From Dongia sedimenti (GTDB lineage: Bacteria; Pseudomonadota; Alphaproteobacteria; Dongiales; Dongiaceae): DNA of 64,000 bases. The position numbers and the translations under genes are program-made. The stretch is taken from NCBI GenBank assembly GCA_030715195.1, contig JAUYVI010000007.1, positions 433,309 through 497,308 on the forward strand, given 5' to 3'. Shown here in pieces: positions 52,687 through 61,726 of this stretch (positions within the stretch are counted from its first letter, which is position 1; each line of letters starts with the position of its first letter). The notes beneath the pieces were generated by a model. It was not told the origin of the DNA and searched no databases. It worked only from the letters and a program-made list of their open reading frames with translations.

Positions 52687-53397
52687 ATGCGTGCGTCTTC
52701 GCCCAAAGCGATCCGTCGATCTCCACTCTCTTTGACCGCGGACCTTGTGGCCCGCGTCGAGCGCAAGGAGCCCGATCCCGGACCGCTGCCGGGGCGGAGT
52801 TATCTCACCGAAGCCGATTACGATGCGCTCACGGCCGAACTGATCACGGCGTGCCGCGGCGAACCGCTTTGGGTGTTCGCCTACGGCTCGCTGATCTGGA
52901 AACCGGAATGCGATTTCATGGAGCATCGACGCGCGACCGCGCATGGCTGGCATCGTTCGTTCTGTCTCGAGCTGAAGCGCTGGCGCGGCACGCCGGATTG
53001 TCCCGGCTTGATGATGGCGCTCGATCACGGTGGCGCCTGCCATGGCGTCATCTGCCGGCTGCCGGACGCGGATCAGTTTGCGCAGCTCAGCAAGCTGCTG
53101 CACCGGGAGGTCGACCAGCGCGAGGATATCGGCACCTTGCGCTGGATCACGGCGAAGGCCGACATCGGCAAGGTGCGCGCGCTGACCTTCTATGCCGGAC
53201 CGCGGGCGAGCTATTACACCGGCAAGCTGCCGGATGCGGAGGTGGCGAAGATCCTGGCGCGGGCCGCCGGCCATTGGGGTTCCTGCGCCAACTATCTCTA
53301 CCAGACCGTCACCAAGCTCGAGGAATACGGCATCCATGACACCCATCTCTGGAAGCTCCAGCACATGGTGGCGGAGGAGATCCGGAAGCTCGCATAG
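52687..53397 (+). CDS. Glutathione-specific gamma-glutamylcyclotransferase (ChaC family)
   Basis: 236 aa. The ChaC core is clear: WVFAYGSLIWKPECDFMEHR (substrate-binding YGSLIW), RSFCLELKRWRGTPDCPGLM and the acidic residue region in DQFAQLSKLLHREVDQRED. The enzyme degrades glutathione to 5-oxoproline and Cys-Gly. No signal peptide, so cytoplasmic. Start ATG 52687; the N-terminal 40 residues are variable. Divergent from the lipoprotein gene. Confidence 0.92.
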   Translation: MRASSPKAIRRSPLSLTADLVARVERKEPDPGPLPGRSYLTEADYDALTAELITACRGEPLWVFAYGSLIWKPECDFMEHRRATAHGWHRSFCLELKRWRGTPDCPGLMMALDHGGACHGVICRLPDADQFAQLSKLLHREVDQREDIGTLRWITAKADIGKVRALTFYAGPRASYYTGKLPDAEVAKILARAAGHWGSCANYLYQTVTKLEEYGIHDTHLWKLQHMVAEEIRKLA

Positions 53398-53476
53398 GGA
53401 TCGCGCGTGATAATCCGGCAGAATGTCTCGACCTTTGGGGCGAGCATGACAATGACGGCCGGCCGCTGTAGAATGC

Positions 53477-56431
53477 ATGCCTCACAAAGGCAAACCAGGC
53501 ATGCGCCCAAGAACCAAGGGCTTCACGCTCTATGCCTACATAGCCACGCTGTTCGTGGCACTGCTGTTTGCCTTTGCAGCGGTTACGATCACCGCGCAGT
53601 ACGTCCAGACCCGGAACATGCTGCTGGTCTCGGCCGGTGCGCTGTTCGAGCGCATCGGCGAGCAGACCCGGCAGGGTCTGGGCCGCATCACCGAGCCGGC
53701 AATTCTGACCGTGCGGCTGCTGTCGCATTCGTATCTGGTGACGGCAAAGACGGAGGAGACGCGGCTCGCCACCTATCGCATCATGGCTGAGGCGCTGCAG
53801 GGCGGTGCGTCGCTATCGGCCGCCTATGCCGGCTACGACAACGGCGATTTCATCGCGGTGCGGTCGATCGATCCGCGGTCGGATTGGGGCCGGTCGATCT
53901 CGGCGCCCGAGCGCGCCGCCTATCTGGTGCAGACCATCACGCACAGTGCGACCGGCAGTCCCGCCGGACGTTACCTGTTCTACGACCAGGACATGGTCCG
54001 GCTGCTTGATCGGCCGATGCCGAACTACGTCTACGACCCGCGGACGCGCGGCTGGTTCAAGGCGGCGATGCGGCGTGACGGCGCCGTCATGAGCGCGCCC
54101 TATCTCTTCTTCACCACGCGGGAAATCGGCATCACCTTCAGCGAGCGGACGCCCGACGGCGCCGCCGCGGTCGGCGTCGACGTGACCCTCGATTCCCTTT
54201 CCGACGTGTTGCAGGCCTCCAGGGCGACGGCCTCGTCGCTGTTGGCGATCGTCGATGAGGCGGGCCATGTGCTGGCCAGCAGCGAAGGAAAGCCGCCTTC
54301 GGTTCTCGATACGTCGGGCGCGCCCTTGCTGCCGAGCGCGAAGGACCTGGGCCAGCCGGTGCTGGAGCAGGTGGCCGCCCGCGCCTACGCCGCGCAGAGC
54401 GCGATCAATGCGTTCGATGTCGGTGGCGTGCGGTGGCAGACCTTCTATGCGCCGCTGATCAGCGGGTCCGAGCCGATCTCGCTGGCGATCGCGACGCCGC
54501 AGCAGGAGATCCTGATGGAAGCCGATCGCATTCGCGGCTGGATGCTGCTGATCGGCCTGATCGCGCTCACCCTGGCGACCCTGGCGGCACTCATCATCGC
54601 GCGGCTGATCGCCCGGTCGCTGGATCGCCTGACCCAGGCGGCGCGCGATTTCAATGCCTTGAAATTCGATCGGCCGTTCGAGGTCCATTCCTTCGTGATC
54701 GAGATCGACCGGCTTGCGGTCGCCATGGGCGCCATGAAGAACACGATCAGCCGGCTGCTGGCGATCGGCGCGCTGCTCGGCGGCGAAAAGAAATTCGACC
54801 GCCTGCTGGACGAGATCATCGCCGAGACGATCCATGTCACCGATGCCCGCGGCGGGATCGTCTACCTCGCCGAACCGGACGGCAGCCTGAGCGGTGCGCT
54901 GGCGCGGTTCGACGGGCGGCAGCTGGGCGGAGACCCGCCGCCGACCCTGAGGCCCGGCGCCGACGACGATCATCCGGCGATGCAAGCTGCGAACAGCCGC
55001 GCCAGCGTCGAGGTCAGCGTGACTCCGGAGCAGGTGGGACGCTGGTATCCGGGCTTCGAACACCGTCGGCATTTCGCGGTGATCGCGCTGCCGCTGAAGA
55101 ACCGTCAGGGTGATCTGGTCGGCGTGCTGATGCTGTCGCGCGACCCGGAGCAGCAGCGGGCGGTGGCGCGCGCCGACATGATGGCTTTCGTCGAAGCGGT
55201 TTCCGGCACGGCGGCGGTCGCGATCGAGACCAACCGGCTGATCGAGGAGCAAAAGCGGTTGATGCTGGCGATCATCGAGCTGCTGGCCGGGGCGATCGAC
55301 GCCAAGAGTCCTTACACCAGCGGCCACTGCCAGCGGGTGCCGGTGCTGACCGAGATGCTGGCCCATGCCGCGGAAGACGCGACCGACGGACCGTTCAAGA
55401 GCTTCCATCTTAGCGAAGAGCAATGGGAGGAATTGCACATCGCCGGCTGGCTGCACGATTGCGGCAAGCTGACCTCGCCCGAGTTTGTGATCGACAAGGC
55501 GACCAAGCTGGAGACGATCTATGATCGCCTGCACGAGATCCGCATGCGCTTCGAGGTGATCAAGCGCGAGGCAGAGGTCGCGTGCTGGAAGGAGATTGCG
55601 GAAAGCGGCCTTGCCGCGGAGGCGCGAGAGGCCAGGCTGGCGGCCCTGGCCCGGCTCTGGCGCACGCTCGACGAAGAGTTCGCCCTGGTGGCGGAAAGCA
55701 ATGTCGGCGGCGAGGCCATGGCGCCCGAGAAGATCGCGCGGGTGAAGGAGATCGGGAAGCGAACCTGGACCCGCACGCTGGACGATCGCATCGGTCTCTC
55801 GCATGAGGAGACGGAGCGCAAGGCGCGCACACCGGCGCCTCCGCTCCCGGCGCTGGAGTCGCTGCTCGCCGACCGCCCGGAGCACATCATGACCCGCGGC
55901 CAGCGCGAGCGGATCGCCGCCGACAACCCCTGGGGCTTCAAGGTGGAGGTCCCGGAACTGCTCTACAATCGCGGCGAGATCTACAACCTCACCGTTCCGC
56001 GCGGCACGCTGACCGAGGAGGAACGGTTCAAGATCAATGCGCATATGATCGAGACGATCCGGATGCTGAACCGGCTGCCGCTGCCCCGGCATTTGCGCAA
56101 CGTGCCGGAGATCGCCGGCGGGCACCACGAGAAGATGGACGGGACCGGCTACCCGAAGCGGCTCCGGCGCGAGGAGATGAGCGTGCCGGCGCGGATGATG
56201 GCGGTGGCCGACATCTTCGAGGCGCTCACCGCGGCGGACCGGCCCTACAAGAAGGCGAAGTCGCTGTCGGAGTCCATTTCCATCATGGCGCGGATGCGCG
56301 ACAATGCGCATATCGACCCGGAGATCTTCGACCTGTTCCTGACCTCCGGGGTCTATCGGCGCTACGCGGAACGCTTCATGCAACCGGCGCAGATCGACGC
56401 GGTTCCTATCGAGAGATACATGAGCGCGTGA
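53477..56431 (+). CDS. Cache-HAMP-GAF-HD-GYP signalling protein with split HD-GYP domain
   Basis: Up to 984 aa (ATG 53501 is a likely alternative start). N-terminal membrane helix [20 protein letters not shown], a periplasmic Cache domain ([38 protein letters not shown]), second helix [20 protein letters not shown] near 355, HAMP, then a GAF domain ([15 protein letters not shown]). [28 protein letters not shown] with HD near 660 and [11 protein letters not shown] near 885. About 150 more residues than usual separate HD from GYP, rich in Glu/Arg helices. It probably hydrolyses cyclic di-GMP in response to an extracellular ligand. Confidence 0.92.
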   Translation: MPHKGKPGMRPRTKGFTLYAYIATLFVALLFAFAAVTITAQYVQTRNMLLVSAGALFERIGEQTRQGLGRITEPAILTVRLLSHSYLVTAKTEETRLATYRIMAEALQGGASLSAAYAGYDNGDFIAVRSIDPRSDWGRSISAPERAAYLVQTITHSATGSPAGRYLFYDQDMVRLLDRPMPNYVYDPRTRGWFKAAMRRDGAVMSAPYLFFTTREIGITFSERTPDGAAAVGVDVTLDSLSDVLQASRATASSLLAIVDEAGHVLASSEGKPPSVLDTSGAPLLPSAKDLGQPVLEQVAARAYAAQSAINAFDVGGVRWQTFYAPLISGSEPISLAIATPQQEILMEADRIRGWMLLIGLIALTLATLAALIIARLIARSLDRLTQAARDFNALKFDRPFEVHSFVIEIDRLAVAMGAMKNTISRLLAIGALLGGEKKFDRLLDEIIAETIHVTDARGGIVYLAEPDGSLSGALARFDGRQLGGDPPPTLRPGADDDHPAMQAANSRASVEVSVTPEQVGRWYPGFEHRRHFAVIALPLKNRQGDLVGVLMLSRDPEQQRAVARADMMAFVEAVSGTAAVAIETNRLIEEQKRLMLAIIELLAGAIDAKSPYTSGHCQRVPVLTEMLAHAAEDATDGPFKSFHLSEEQWEELHIAGWLHDCGKLTSPEFVIDKATKLETIYDRLHEIRMRFEVIKREAEVACWKEIAESGLAAEAREARLAALARLWRTLDEEFALVAESNVGGEAMAPEKIARVKEIGKRTWTRTLDDRIGLSHEETERKARTPAPPLPALESLLADRPEHIMTRGQRERIAADNPWGFKVEVPELLYNRGEIYNLTVPRGTLTEEERFKINAHMIETIRMLNRLPLPRHLRNVPEIAGGHHEKMDGTGYPKRLRREEMSVPARMMAVADIFEALTAADRPYKKAKSLSESISIMARMRDNAHIDPEIFDLFLTSGVYRRYAERFMQPAQIDAVPIERYMSA

Positions 56432-56441
56432 GGAGAGTCCG

Positions 56442-56960
56442 ATGGTGCAGACTCTGACCAAGCCCGAGACCTTGCTCTTGCAGCCGGGCAAGTTGACGCC
56501 GAACAACCCGCGCCTGCCGGTGCTGCTCTATCGGAACGCGGTCGAGATCTCGGGGAGCGACCCGGCGGCGAAGTTCGAGGCGATGTTCGATCGCAACGGC
56601 TGGCCGTCGGCCTGGCGCAACGGGGTCTATGCCTATCACCATTATCACACTGGCGCCCATGAGGCCCTGGGCTTCGCGGGAGGCAGCGCCAGGCTGCTGC
56701 TCGGCGGACCGGACGGGCAAGAGGTCACCGTGAATGCAGGCGATGTCGCGGTGCTGCCCGCCGGAACCGGGCATTGCAAGCTCGCCTCGACCGGCGGTTT
56801 CCTGGTGGTCGGCGCCTATCCGCCAAAGCAGAGGCCCGATCTCCAGCGCGCGGCAGCGACCCCGGAGATGATCGCCCGGATCGCCGGCCTGCCGTTCCCG
56901 CCATCCGACCCGGTGTCGGGCCCGGGCGGGCCGATGCTTGCGCTCTGGAACGCGGCCTGA
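56442..56960 (+). CDS. YjlB-like cupin protein
   Basis: 172-aa cupin. [20 protein letters not shown] holds the His cluster of motif 1, [20 protein letters not shown] motif 2, with the closing His. The N-terminal [16 protein letters not shown] is typical of the YjlB family. Metal binding is likely; function unknown. It starts 10 bp after the HD-GYP gene with GAGGAGAG as ribosome site, probably in the same transcript. Confidence 0.9.
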   Translation: MVQTLTKPETLLLQPGKLTPNNPRLPVLLYRNAVEISGSDPAAKFEAMFDRNGWPSAWRNGVYAYHHYHTGAHEALGFAGGSARLLLGGPDGQEVTVNAGDVAVLPAGTGHCKLASTGGFLVVGAYPPKQRPDLQRAAATPEMIARIAGLPFPPSDPVSGPGGPMLALWNAA

Positions 56961-56973
56961 TCGTGCGGGCGCT

Positions 56974-57978
56974 CTACTTCCAGACCGCCTTGGCGACGCG
57001 GAGGAAATTGCCGCCGAGAATGCCGGTGATGTCCGGATCGCCGAAGCCGCGCTGCACCATCGTCTCGACTATCTCGGGGAGCTGTTGTGGCGGGAGGAAG
57101 AGCGACTTCTCGGTATATTCCTCTTTCGGCCAGTAGCGCTCATTGCCCGCCAGGAGATCGCCGATCTGATCGGTGTCGAAGGCGTAGTCGAGGGCGATGC
57201 CGACATGCTCCGGCCCGACCAGATCGGCCATATAGGCGACGTGGTCGACGAAATTTCCGCTGCTGATGTCGTTCTTGCCGAGGAAGATGCCGAGCCCGTT
57301 GATGCCGACGACGCCGCCGGTCCGGGCGCAGGCGCGGATCTGATCATCGGTGATGTTGCGGCCGTGCTTCCAGACCGCCCTCGCGCAGGAGTGCGAGAAG
57401 ATCACCGGTGCCGTCGAGTACTCCATCGCTTCCATGGTGGTGCGGTGGGCGCTGTGCGAGCAGTCAACCAGCATGCCGACCCGATTCATCTCGCGGATCA
57501 CCGCCCGGCCGAGATCGGTCAACCCGGTATCGGCATCATGGCAACCGCCGCCCATGCGGTTGTTGAGGTTGTAGGCGAACAGCATCTGGCGGACGCCGAG
57601 CTCGTAATAGACGTTCACCATGTTGGGATCACCGTTGAGCGCGTTCATCCCCTCGAGATCGAAGGCGATGGCGAGCCGGCCTTGCGATTTCGCGCGCAGG
57701 ATGTCGTCGGTGGTGCGAACCAGCGTGTAGAGGTCGGGGCGCTGCTGCAGCCAGGTGCGGAACGCGGCCAGGTTGCGCAGGCTCGCGGTCCAATCGATCA
57801 CGTCGTAGCCGACATTGACCGAAAGATAATGGACGCCGGACTTCGACCAGAGCTGCAGGTTGTCGAGGTCGGGCTTGCTGTCCGGATCGAAGCCGGAATG
57901 GTCGTCCCAGACCAGGGCTTCGCTGTAGAGCTTGCGAGCGCGTTCGCTGACGGCAGCCTCAGGCATGCTGTTTCCCAT
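56974..57978 (-). CDS. M19-family dipeptidase
   Basis: 334-aa zinc metallopeptidase of the renal dipeptidase family, TIM barrel. Metal and substrate residues: VWDDHSGFDP (opening DxH), LAIAFDLEGMNAL with the bridging Glu, VDCSHSAHRTTMEAM and VIFSHSCARAV, and VGIALDYAFD near the C-terminus. No signal peptide. ATG 57978 is placed by GAGGGT; ATG 58008 is the alternative. It is divergent from an MFS carrier with 137 bp between starts, so uptake and cleavage of a small peptide-like substrate is a plausible link. Confidence 0.93.
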   Translation of the reverse strand: MGNSMPEAAVSERARKLYSEALVWDDHSGFDPDSKPDLDNLQLWSKSGVHYLSVNVGYDVIDWTASLRNLAAFRTWLQQRPDLYTLVRTTDDILRAKSQGRLAIAFDLEGMNALNGDPNMVNVYYELGVRQMLFAYNLNNRMGGGCHDADTGLTDLGRAVIREMNRVGMLVDCSHSAHRTTMEAMEYSTAPVIFSHSCARAVWKHGRNITDDQIRACARTGGVVGINGLGIFLGKNDISSGNFVDHVAYMADLVGPEHVGIALDYAFDTDQIGDLLAGNERYWPKEEYTEKSLFLPPQQLPEIVETMVQRGFGDPDITGILGGNFLRVAKAVWK

Positions 57979-58115
57979 TGTACCCTCACAATCCGGCAGA
58001 CCCGCCACCGGCGCGGTTGCTCACCTGACGAAATATCATAGCAAGACGCCGGCATTGTCGCCGACAATCGCCGGCAAGAATCGCGCCGAAGAAGCCCCAG
58101 GGGAACAGCGGAACA

Positions 58116-59348
58116 ATGTCAGCCCATCGCATGCCGGACGCGCAGCCGCTTCCGGACAGTCTCTATGCCTGGGGCCGGGTCGCGGCATCGCTCGGTCTCG
58201 CGACGGTGGGCGGGATCGGGCTCTGGGCGCCGGTCGTGGTGCTGCCGACCATCGAGGCCGAGTTCAACGTCGGGCGCGGCGGCGCCTCGCTGCCCTATAC
58301 CGCGACCATGGTCGGCTTCGCGATCGGCGGCGTCACCCTGGGTCGGATGGCCGACCGGTTCGGCATCCTGCCGCCGCTGCTGATCGGCGCGGTGACGCTG
58401 GGATTGGGTTTCATCGCCGGCGCCTACAGCAACAGCTACTGGCAGTTCATCCTGGTCCAGGCCGTGCTGATCGGCATGCTGGGCAGCAGCGCCACGTTCG
58501 GGCCGCTGGTCGCCGACACCACCCATTGGTTCCAGCGCCAGCGCGGCCTCGCGGTTGCGATCGTCGCCAGCGGCAACTATCTCGCCGGCACGATCTGGCC
58601 GCGCGCCCTGGAATATGCGATCTCGAACTACGGCTGGCGCGAAGCTTATTTCTATATCGGCATCCTGTGCATCGTCACCATGCTGCCGCTGGCGCTGTTC
58701 CTGCGGCGGCGTCCTTCGGTCCCCGAGCATCATCCGGTAAACGGCGGCAACGGCACCGGCGCGCACGAGCTCCTGCCGGCGCCGCGATTCCTGCAGCCGC
58801 TGCTGATGCTGGCCGGTATCGCCTGCTGCGTCGCCATGTCGATGCCGCAGGTGCATATCGTCGCTTATTGCAGCGATCTCGGTTACGGGCCGGCGCGCGG
58901 CACCGAGATGCTGTCGCTGATGCTGGGGATGGGGGTGATCAGCCGCCTGGGCTCGGGCCTGATCGCCGACCGGATCGGCGGCGTGGGCACCCTGATCCTC
59001 GGCTCGGCATTGCAATGCCTGACGCTGCTCTTCTACATCCCGTTCAACGGGCTGACTTCGCTCTACGTCGTGTCGGCGCTGTTCGGCCTCTCGCAAGGCG
59101 GAATCGTGCCGAGCTACGCGCTGATCGTGCGGCAATACTTCCCGGCGCGGCAGGCCGGGGTGCGGGTCAGTCTGGTCTTGATGTCGACCGTGATCGGGAT
59201 GGCGATCGGCGGCTGGATGTCCGGCGCGATCTTCGACTGGACCGGATCCTACAGCGCCGCGTTCCTGAACGGCATCGCCTGGAACCTGCTCAACATGGCG
59301 ATCGCGTTCTGGCTGCTGATGGGCGGCTTGCGGGCACGGAAGCGCTGA
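58116..59348 (+). CDS. MFS transporter, monocarboxylate/OFA-like
   Basis: 410 aa, 12 hydrophobic segments. Helix 1-2: LGLATVGGIGLWAPVVVLPT, the loop motif LGRMADRFGILPP (motif A form G-x3-D-R-F), helix 4-5 PLVADTTHWFQRQRGLAVAI, and the second-half motif RLGSGLIADRIGG. The RxGxA(I/V)A pattern after helix 4 is shared with oxalate/formate and monocarboxylate carriers. Probably an importer of an organic acid or peptide-like compound. ATG 58116 lies opposite the M19 dipeptidase gene. Confidence 0.92.
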   Translation: MSAHRMPDAQPLPDSLYAWGRVAASLGLATVGGIGLWAPVVVLPTIEAEFNVGRGGASLPYTATMVGFAIGGVTLGRMADRFGILPPLLIGAVTLGLGFIAGAYSNSYWQFILVQAVLIGMLGSSATFGPLVADTTHWFQRQRGLAVAIVASGNYLAGTIWPRALEYAISNYGWREAYFYIGILCIVTMLPLALFLRRRPSVPEHHPVNGGNGTGAHELLPAPRFLQPLLMLAGIACCVAMSMPQVHIVAYCSDLGYGPARGTEMLSLMLGMGVISRLGSGLIADRIGGVGTLILGSALQCLTLLFYIPFNGLTSLYVVSALFGLSQGGIVPSYALIVRQYFPARQAGVRVSLVLMSTVIGMAIGGWMSGAIFDWTGSYSAAFLNGIAWNLLNMAIAFWLLMGGLRARKR

Positions 59349-59903
59349 TCAGAACTCGTAGAGCGCCAGGCCGATGAGGTGGCTGACGGTCACGCCGTCA
59401 TCGGAGAGCGGCAGCATCATCACGCGGTAGCGCAGATAGCCGCCGCGCGGGTCGTTCCAGGCAAGGCTTGCATCGCGAATCCAGACCTTGCCGTCGAGGC
59501 AAGCCGCGTAGTGCTGCTCGAGCGCCGTCGTATCCGCCGTCACGCCGATCTGGTCGAGATAATCGCCGGAACGCGTCGGCTCGCGGTCGATGATGGCCTG
59601 GCCGAGCAGGCGGAAGCGGAACCGCGGCGCCGTCCGGCCCGGCGTCGGGACGACATCCACCAGAAACACGTTCGGCAAGAGTCTGACACCGAGCGCCGTC
59701 GGATCGATCTCGGCACGCGCCGGATAGCGGCCCTTGGCCGCCGCGAGCGATTCCCAGGTGCGCAGGAACTGGCCCCAGAGCGGCTCATGGCCGGCTTCGA
59801 TCTCGCGCCGCGCCACCGGATCGACGAAGATCTCTCCATCGGAAACGCGCGCGCGGTCGGTGCCCGCTGCGGGCTCGCGATGGCTGAAGGATACGCTCGG
59901 CAT
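59349..59903 (-). CDS. PAS_5-domain protein
   Basis: 184-aa cytoplasmic protein with the alphaproteobacterial PAS_5 (DUF1488-unrelated) profile: HEPLWGQFLRTWESLAAAKG, RYPARAEIDPTALGVRLLPN, VFLVDVVPTPGRTAPRFRFR and LLGQAIIDREPTRSGDYLDQ. It ends in LPLSDDGVTVSHLIGLALYEF. Such proteins are common in Rhodospirillaceae, usually unlinked, with unknown ligand. ATG 59903 is chosen over a longer frame. The stop directly abuts the end of the MFS gene. Confidence 0.85.
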   Translation of the reverse strand: MPSVSFSHREPAAGTDRARVSDGEIFVDPVARREIEAGHEPLWGQFLRTWESLAAAKGRYPARAEIDPTALGVRLLPNVFLVDVVPTPGRTAPRFRFRLLGQAIIDREPTRSGDYLDQIGVTADTTALEQHYAACLDGKVWIRDASLAWNDPRGGYLRYRVMMLPLSDDGVTVSHLIGLALYEF

Positions 59904-60218
59904 GACTGGCTTTCCTGCGGCGCAGCTGCCCCCACGGCAAACAGCCCACTGGCGCTGAACGGTTGATGGTTGAAAACGAAACGGGCGCGACCGGATCTGG
60001 ATGCGCGCCACTCAAGCTCGGGCCGTGAAATGAACCCCGTATGCGTGAAATGCAAGCGCACGGCTGCGCATGCTGGTCATGCATTGCGAGAATGCGCCGA
60101 AAACCAAATTCACGTGAGCTTACATAAGCTTATGTGGCGGGATATTTTCGCTATGCCGGGTTGTATCCGACGCAACAAACCTTCGCCGGCGATCGAGGCA
60201 AGAGGCTGAAAGTTACGA
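59904..60218. other. Intergenic region with a 14-bp perfect palindrome
   Basis: Between the PAS_5 gene and the end of the C69-type hydrolase gene. No coding frame of quality. It contains the perfect palindrome ACATAAGCTTATGT at 60122-60135 in an AT-richer stretch, a possible operator, about 220 bases upstream of the PAS_5 start. Confidence 0.5.
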
Positions 60219-61652
60219 CTACCAGATCTGCTCCGGCGACAGCGGCTCGCCCTGCGACGGAATGCCGTAGAGCGCGCGGGTCCGGGCTTCGATGCTCTCC
60301 GCCAGTGATTCGCCCAAAGCCAGCGCGCTCAACAGCTCGGTGCGGCCATAGTAGGTCAGATAGTCGCGGGCAAGATCGCTCTCGTCGGCATCGATCAAGG
60401 TCTCGGCGGTGCGGATCACCAAGGGCTGGGCTTGCGCCAGGCGCCGTTCGATCGCGACCCAGGTTGCGGTGACTTCGGGAAGGAACGCAGCCTGGTTCTG
60501 AAACACGAGATAGAGCAGTCGCTTGAAGACCTGCGCGGCTGAACGCGTCGCTTCGATACTCTGCGGGATCGGGGACAGAGAATCAGGCCGACCGCTGCGC
60601 GCATGGCGGAGGTCCATGAAACGCGAGGCTTCGCCGGAAGTGAGATAGCGGTGCTGGCGAAATTCCTCGGGGACTTCGCGCATGCCCATGAAGACCGGCG
60701 CGAACGGCGCCGCCACCGCGCCGACCTGGGTATGCCAGAGATATCGCAGCGCGTCGTGGCGCGGGTGATGCAGCGGCACGACCTGGCCGTAGCCTGCGGT
60801 GTCGCCGGTCAGCTTCTCGGTGCGGACCGCCCACATGATGTCGGCGAGGCCGATCTTCTCCGGCCGTGCGGCCCGCGCCTGCATCTCGGCCTCGATCCAT
60901 CGCACCCCGGCCCAGCGGCCCTTGCCGTCGCCATAGATCTTGTTGAAGTCGAACGGCGCGCCGTCGGCGTGCCAGCCTTGCGCGCGAGCGAAGGAGACGA
61001 GGTTGGGCGCATACAGAAAATCGGGATGGTCGGGCGTCTCGATTGGGATCACGCCGATGAAGCCGGGGCGCGAGGCACGGATGCTGTCGGCGCCGAGCCG
61101 TTCGGCGGCCCAGAGCTTCCGGCCGCCGGAGCATTCGATCACCACCCAGGCCTCGTCCGGATCGGCGATCAGGTGGGAATTGCCGCCGTAATCCGAATAG
61201 CCGTGCTCGGCGATCATCGAAGCTATGAGTTCGACGCCCTCGCGGGCGGTGCGCGCACGTTCCAGAACGAGGCGCGCGAGGTCGCTGTAATTCGGGCCGG
61301 TCTGGGTCGGCGGCGTCATCGCGATCAGCTCGGCGCGCGAGGTCGACCAGATGTCGCGCACGGCGACACCGTATTCGTTCAAGCCGCCGTTGGTCAGCGG
61401 TGCCGGCACGCCCTTGTAATAGCTGTAGCTGACGCGGATATGGCGCGCCGTCTCATCCACTTGCGGAATTTGCAACAGCAGGCCCGGCAGGTCGGCCGAG
61501 GGCGTCACGCCGACGGTGATCATCTCACCCGGACCGTGGTGCCGGCGCGGCTCGATCTCCAGCCAATGGCTGGAAGGCTCGTCGCCATAGCCCGCGAGAT
61601 AGGCAATACCATCCGCGGTCAGGTTCTTGCCGATATAGAGGCCGTAACTCAT
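60219..61652 (-). CDS. C69-type (U34) peptidase-family protein without N-terminal Cys
   Basis: 477 aa of the Ntn-hydrolase dipeptidase A family. The family pattern is clear: YGLYIGKNLTADGIAYLAGY, LTNGGLNEYGVAVRDIWSTS, GYSDYGGNSHLIADPDEAWV and a long helical C-terminal half. Active C69 enzymes expose a catalytic Cys at the position of Ser2/Tyr3 (SCT-like start); here the start is MSYGLY with no Cys in the first 30 residues. No signal peptide. It may use another nucleophile such as Ser2, or be non-catalytic. Isolated gene. Confidence 0.85.
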   Translation of the reverse strand: MSYGLYIGKNLTADGIAYLAGYGDEPSSHWLEIEPRRHHGPGEMITVGVTPSADLPGLLLQIPQVDETARHIRVSYSYYKGVPAPLTNGGLNEYGVAVRDIWSTSRAELIAMTPPTQTGPNYSDLARLVLERARTAREGVELIASMIAEHGYSDYGGNSHLIADPDEAWVVIECSGGRKLWAAERLGADSIRASRPGFIGVIPIETPDHPDFLYAPNLVSFARAQGWHADGAPFDFNKIYGDGKGRWAGVRWIEAEMQARAARPEKIGLADIMWAVRTEKLTGDTAGYGQVVPLHHPRHDALRYLWHTQVGAVAAPFAPVFMGMREVPEEFRQHRYLTSGEASRFMDLRHARSGRPDSLSPIPQSIEATRSAAQVFKRLLYLVFQNQAAFLPEVTATWVAIERRLAQAQPLVIRTAETLIDADESDLARDYLTYYGRTELLSALALGESLAESIEARTRALYGIPSQGEPLSPEQIW

Positions 61653-61726
61653 GCGCCTGATTCCATGCTATGCCCCCGCGTGCATAGCAGAGCGTGCGAC
61701 GCGATGGAAAGAGCTGGCGTTCGATC

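Noticed and set aside
53813..56506. Very long antisense reading frame opposite the HD-GYP gene
   Set aside because: High-G+C shadow frame. The opposite strand encodes recognisable Cache, GAF and HD-GYP motifs; the antisense translation has no domain and is rich in Arg, His, Asp and Gly.
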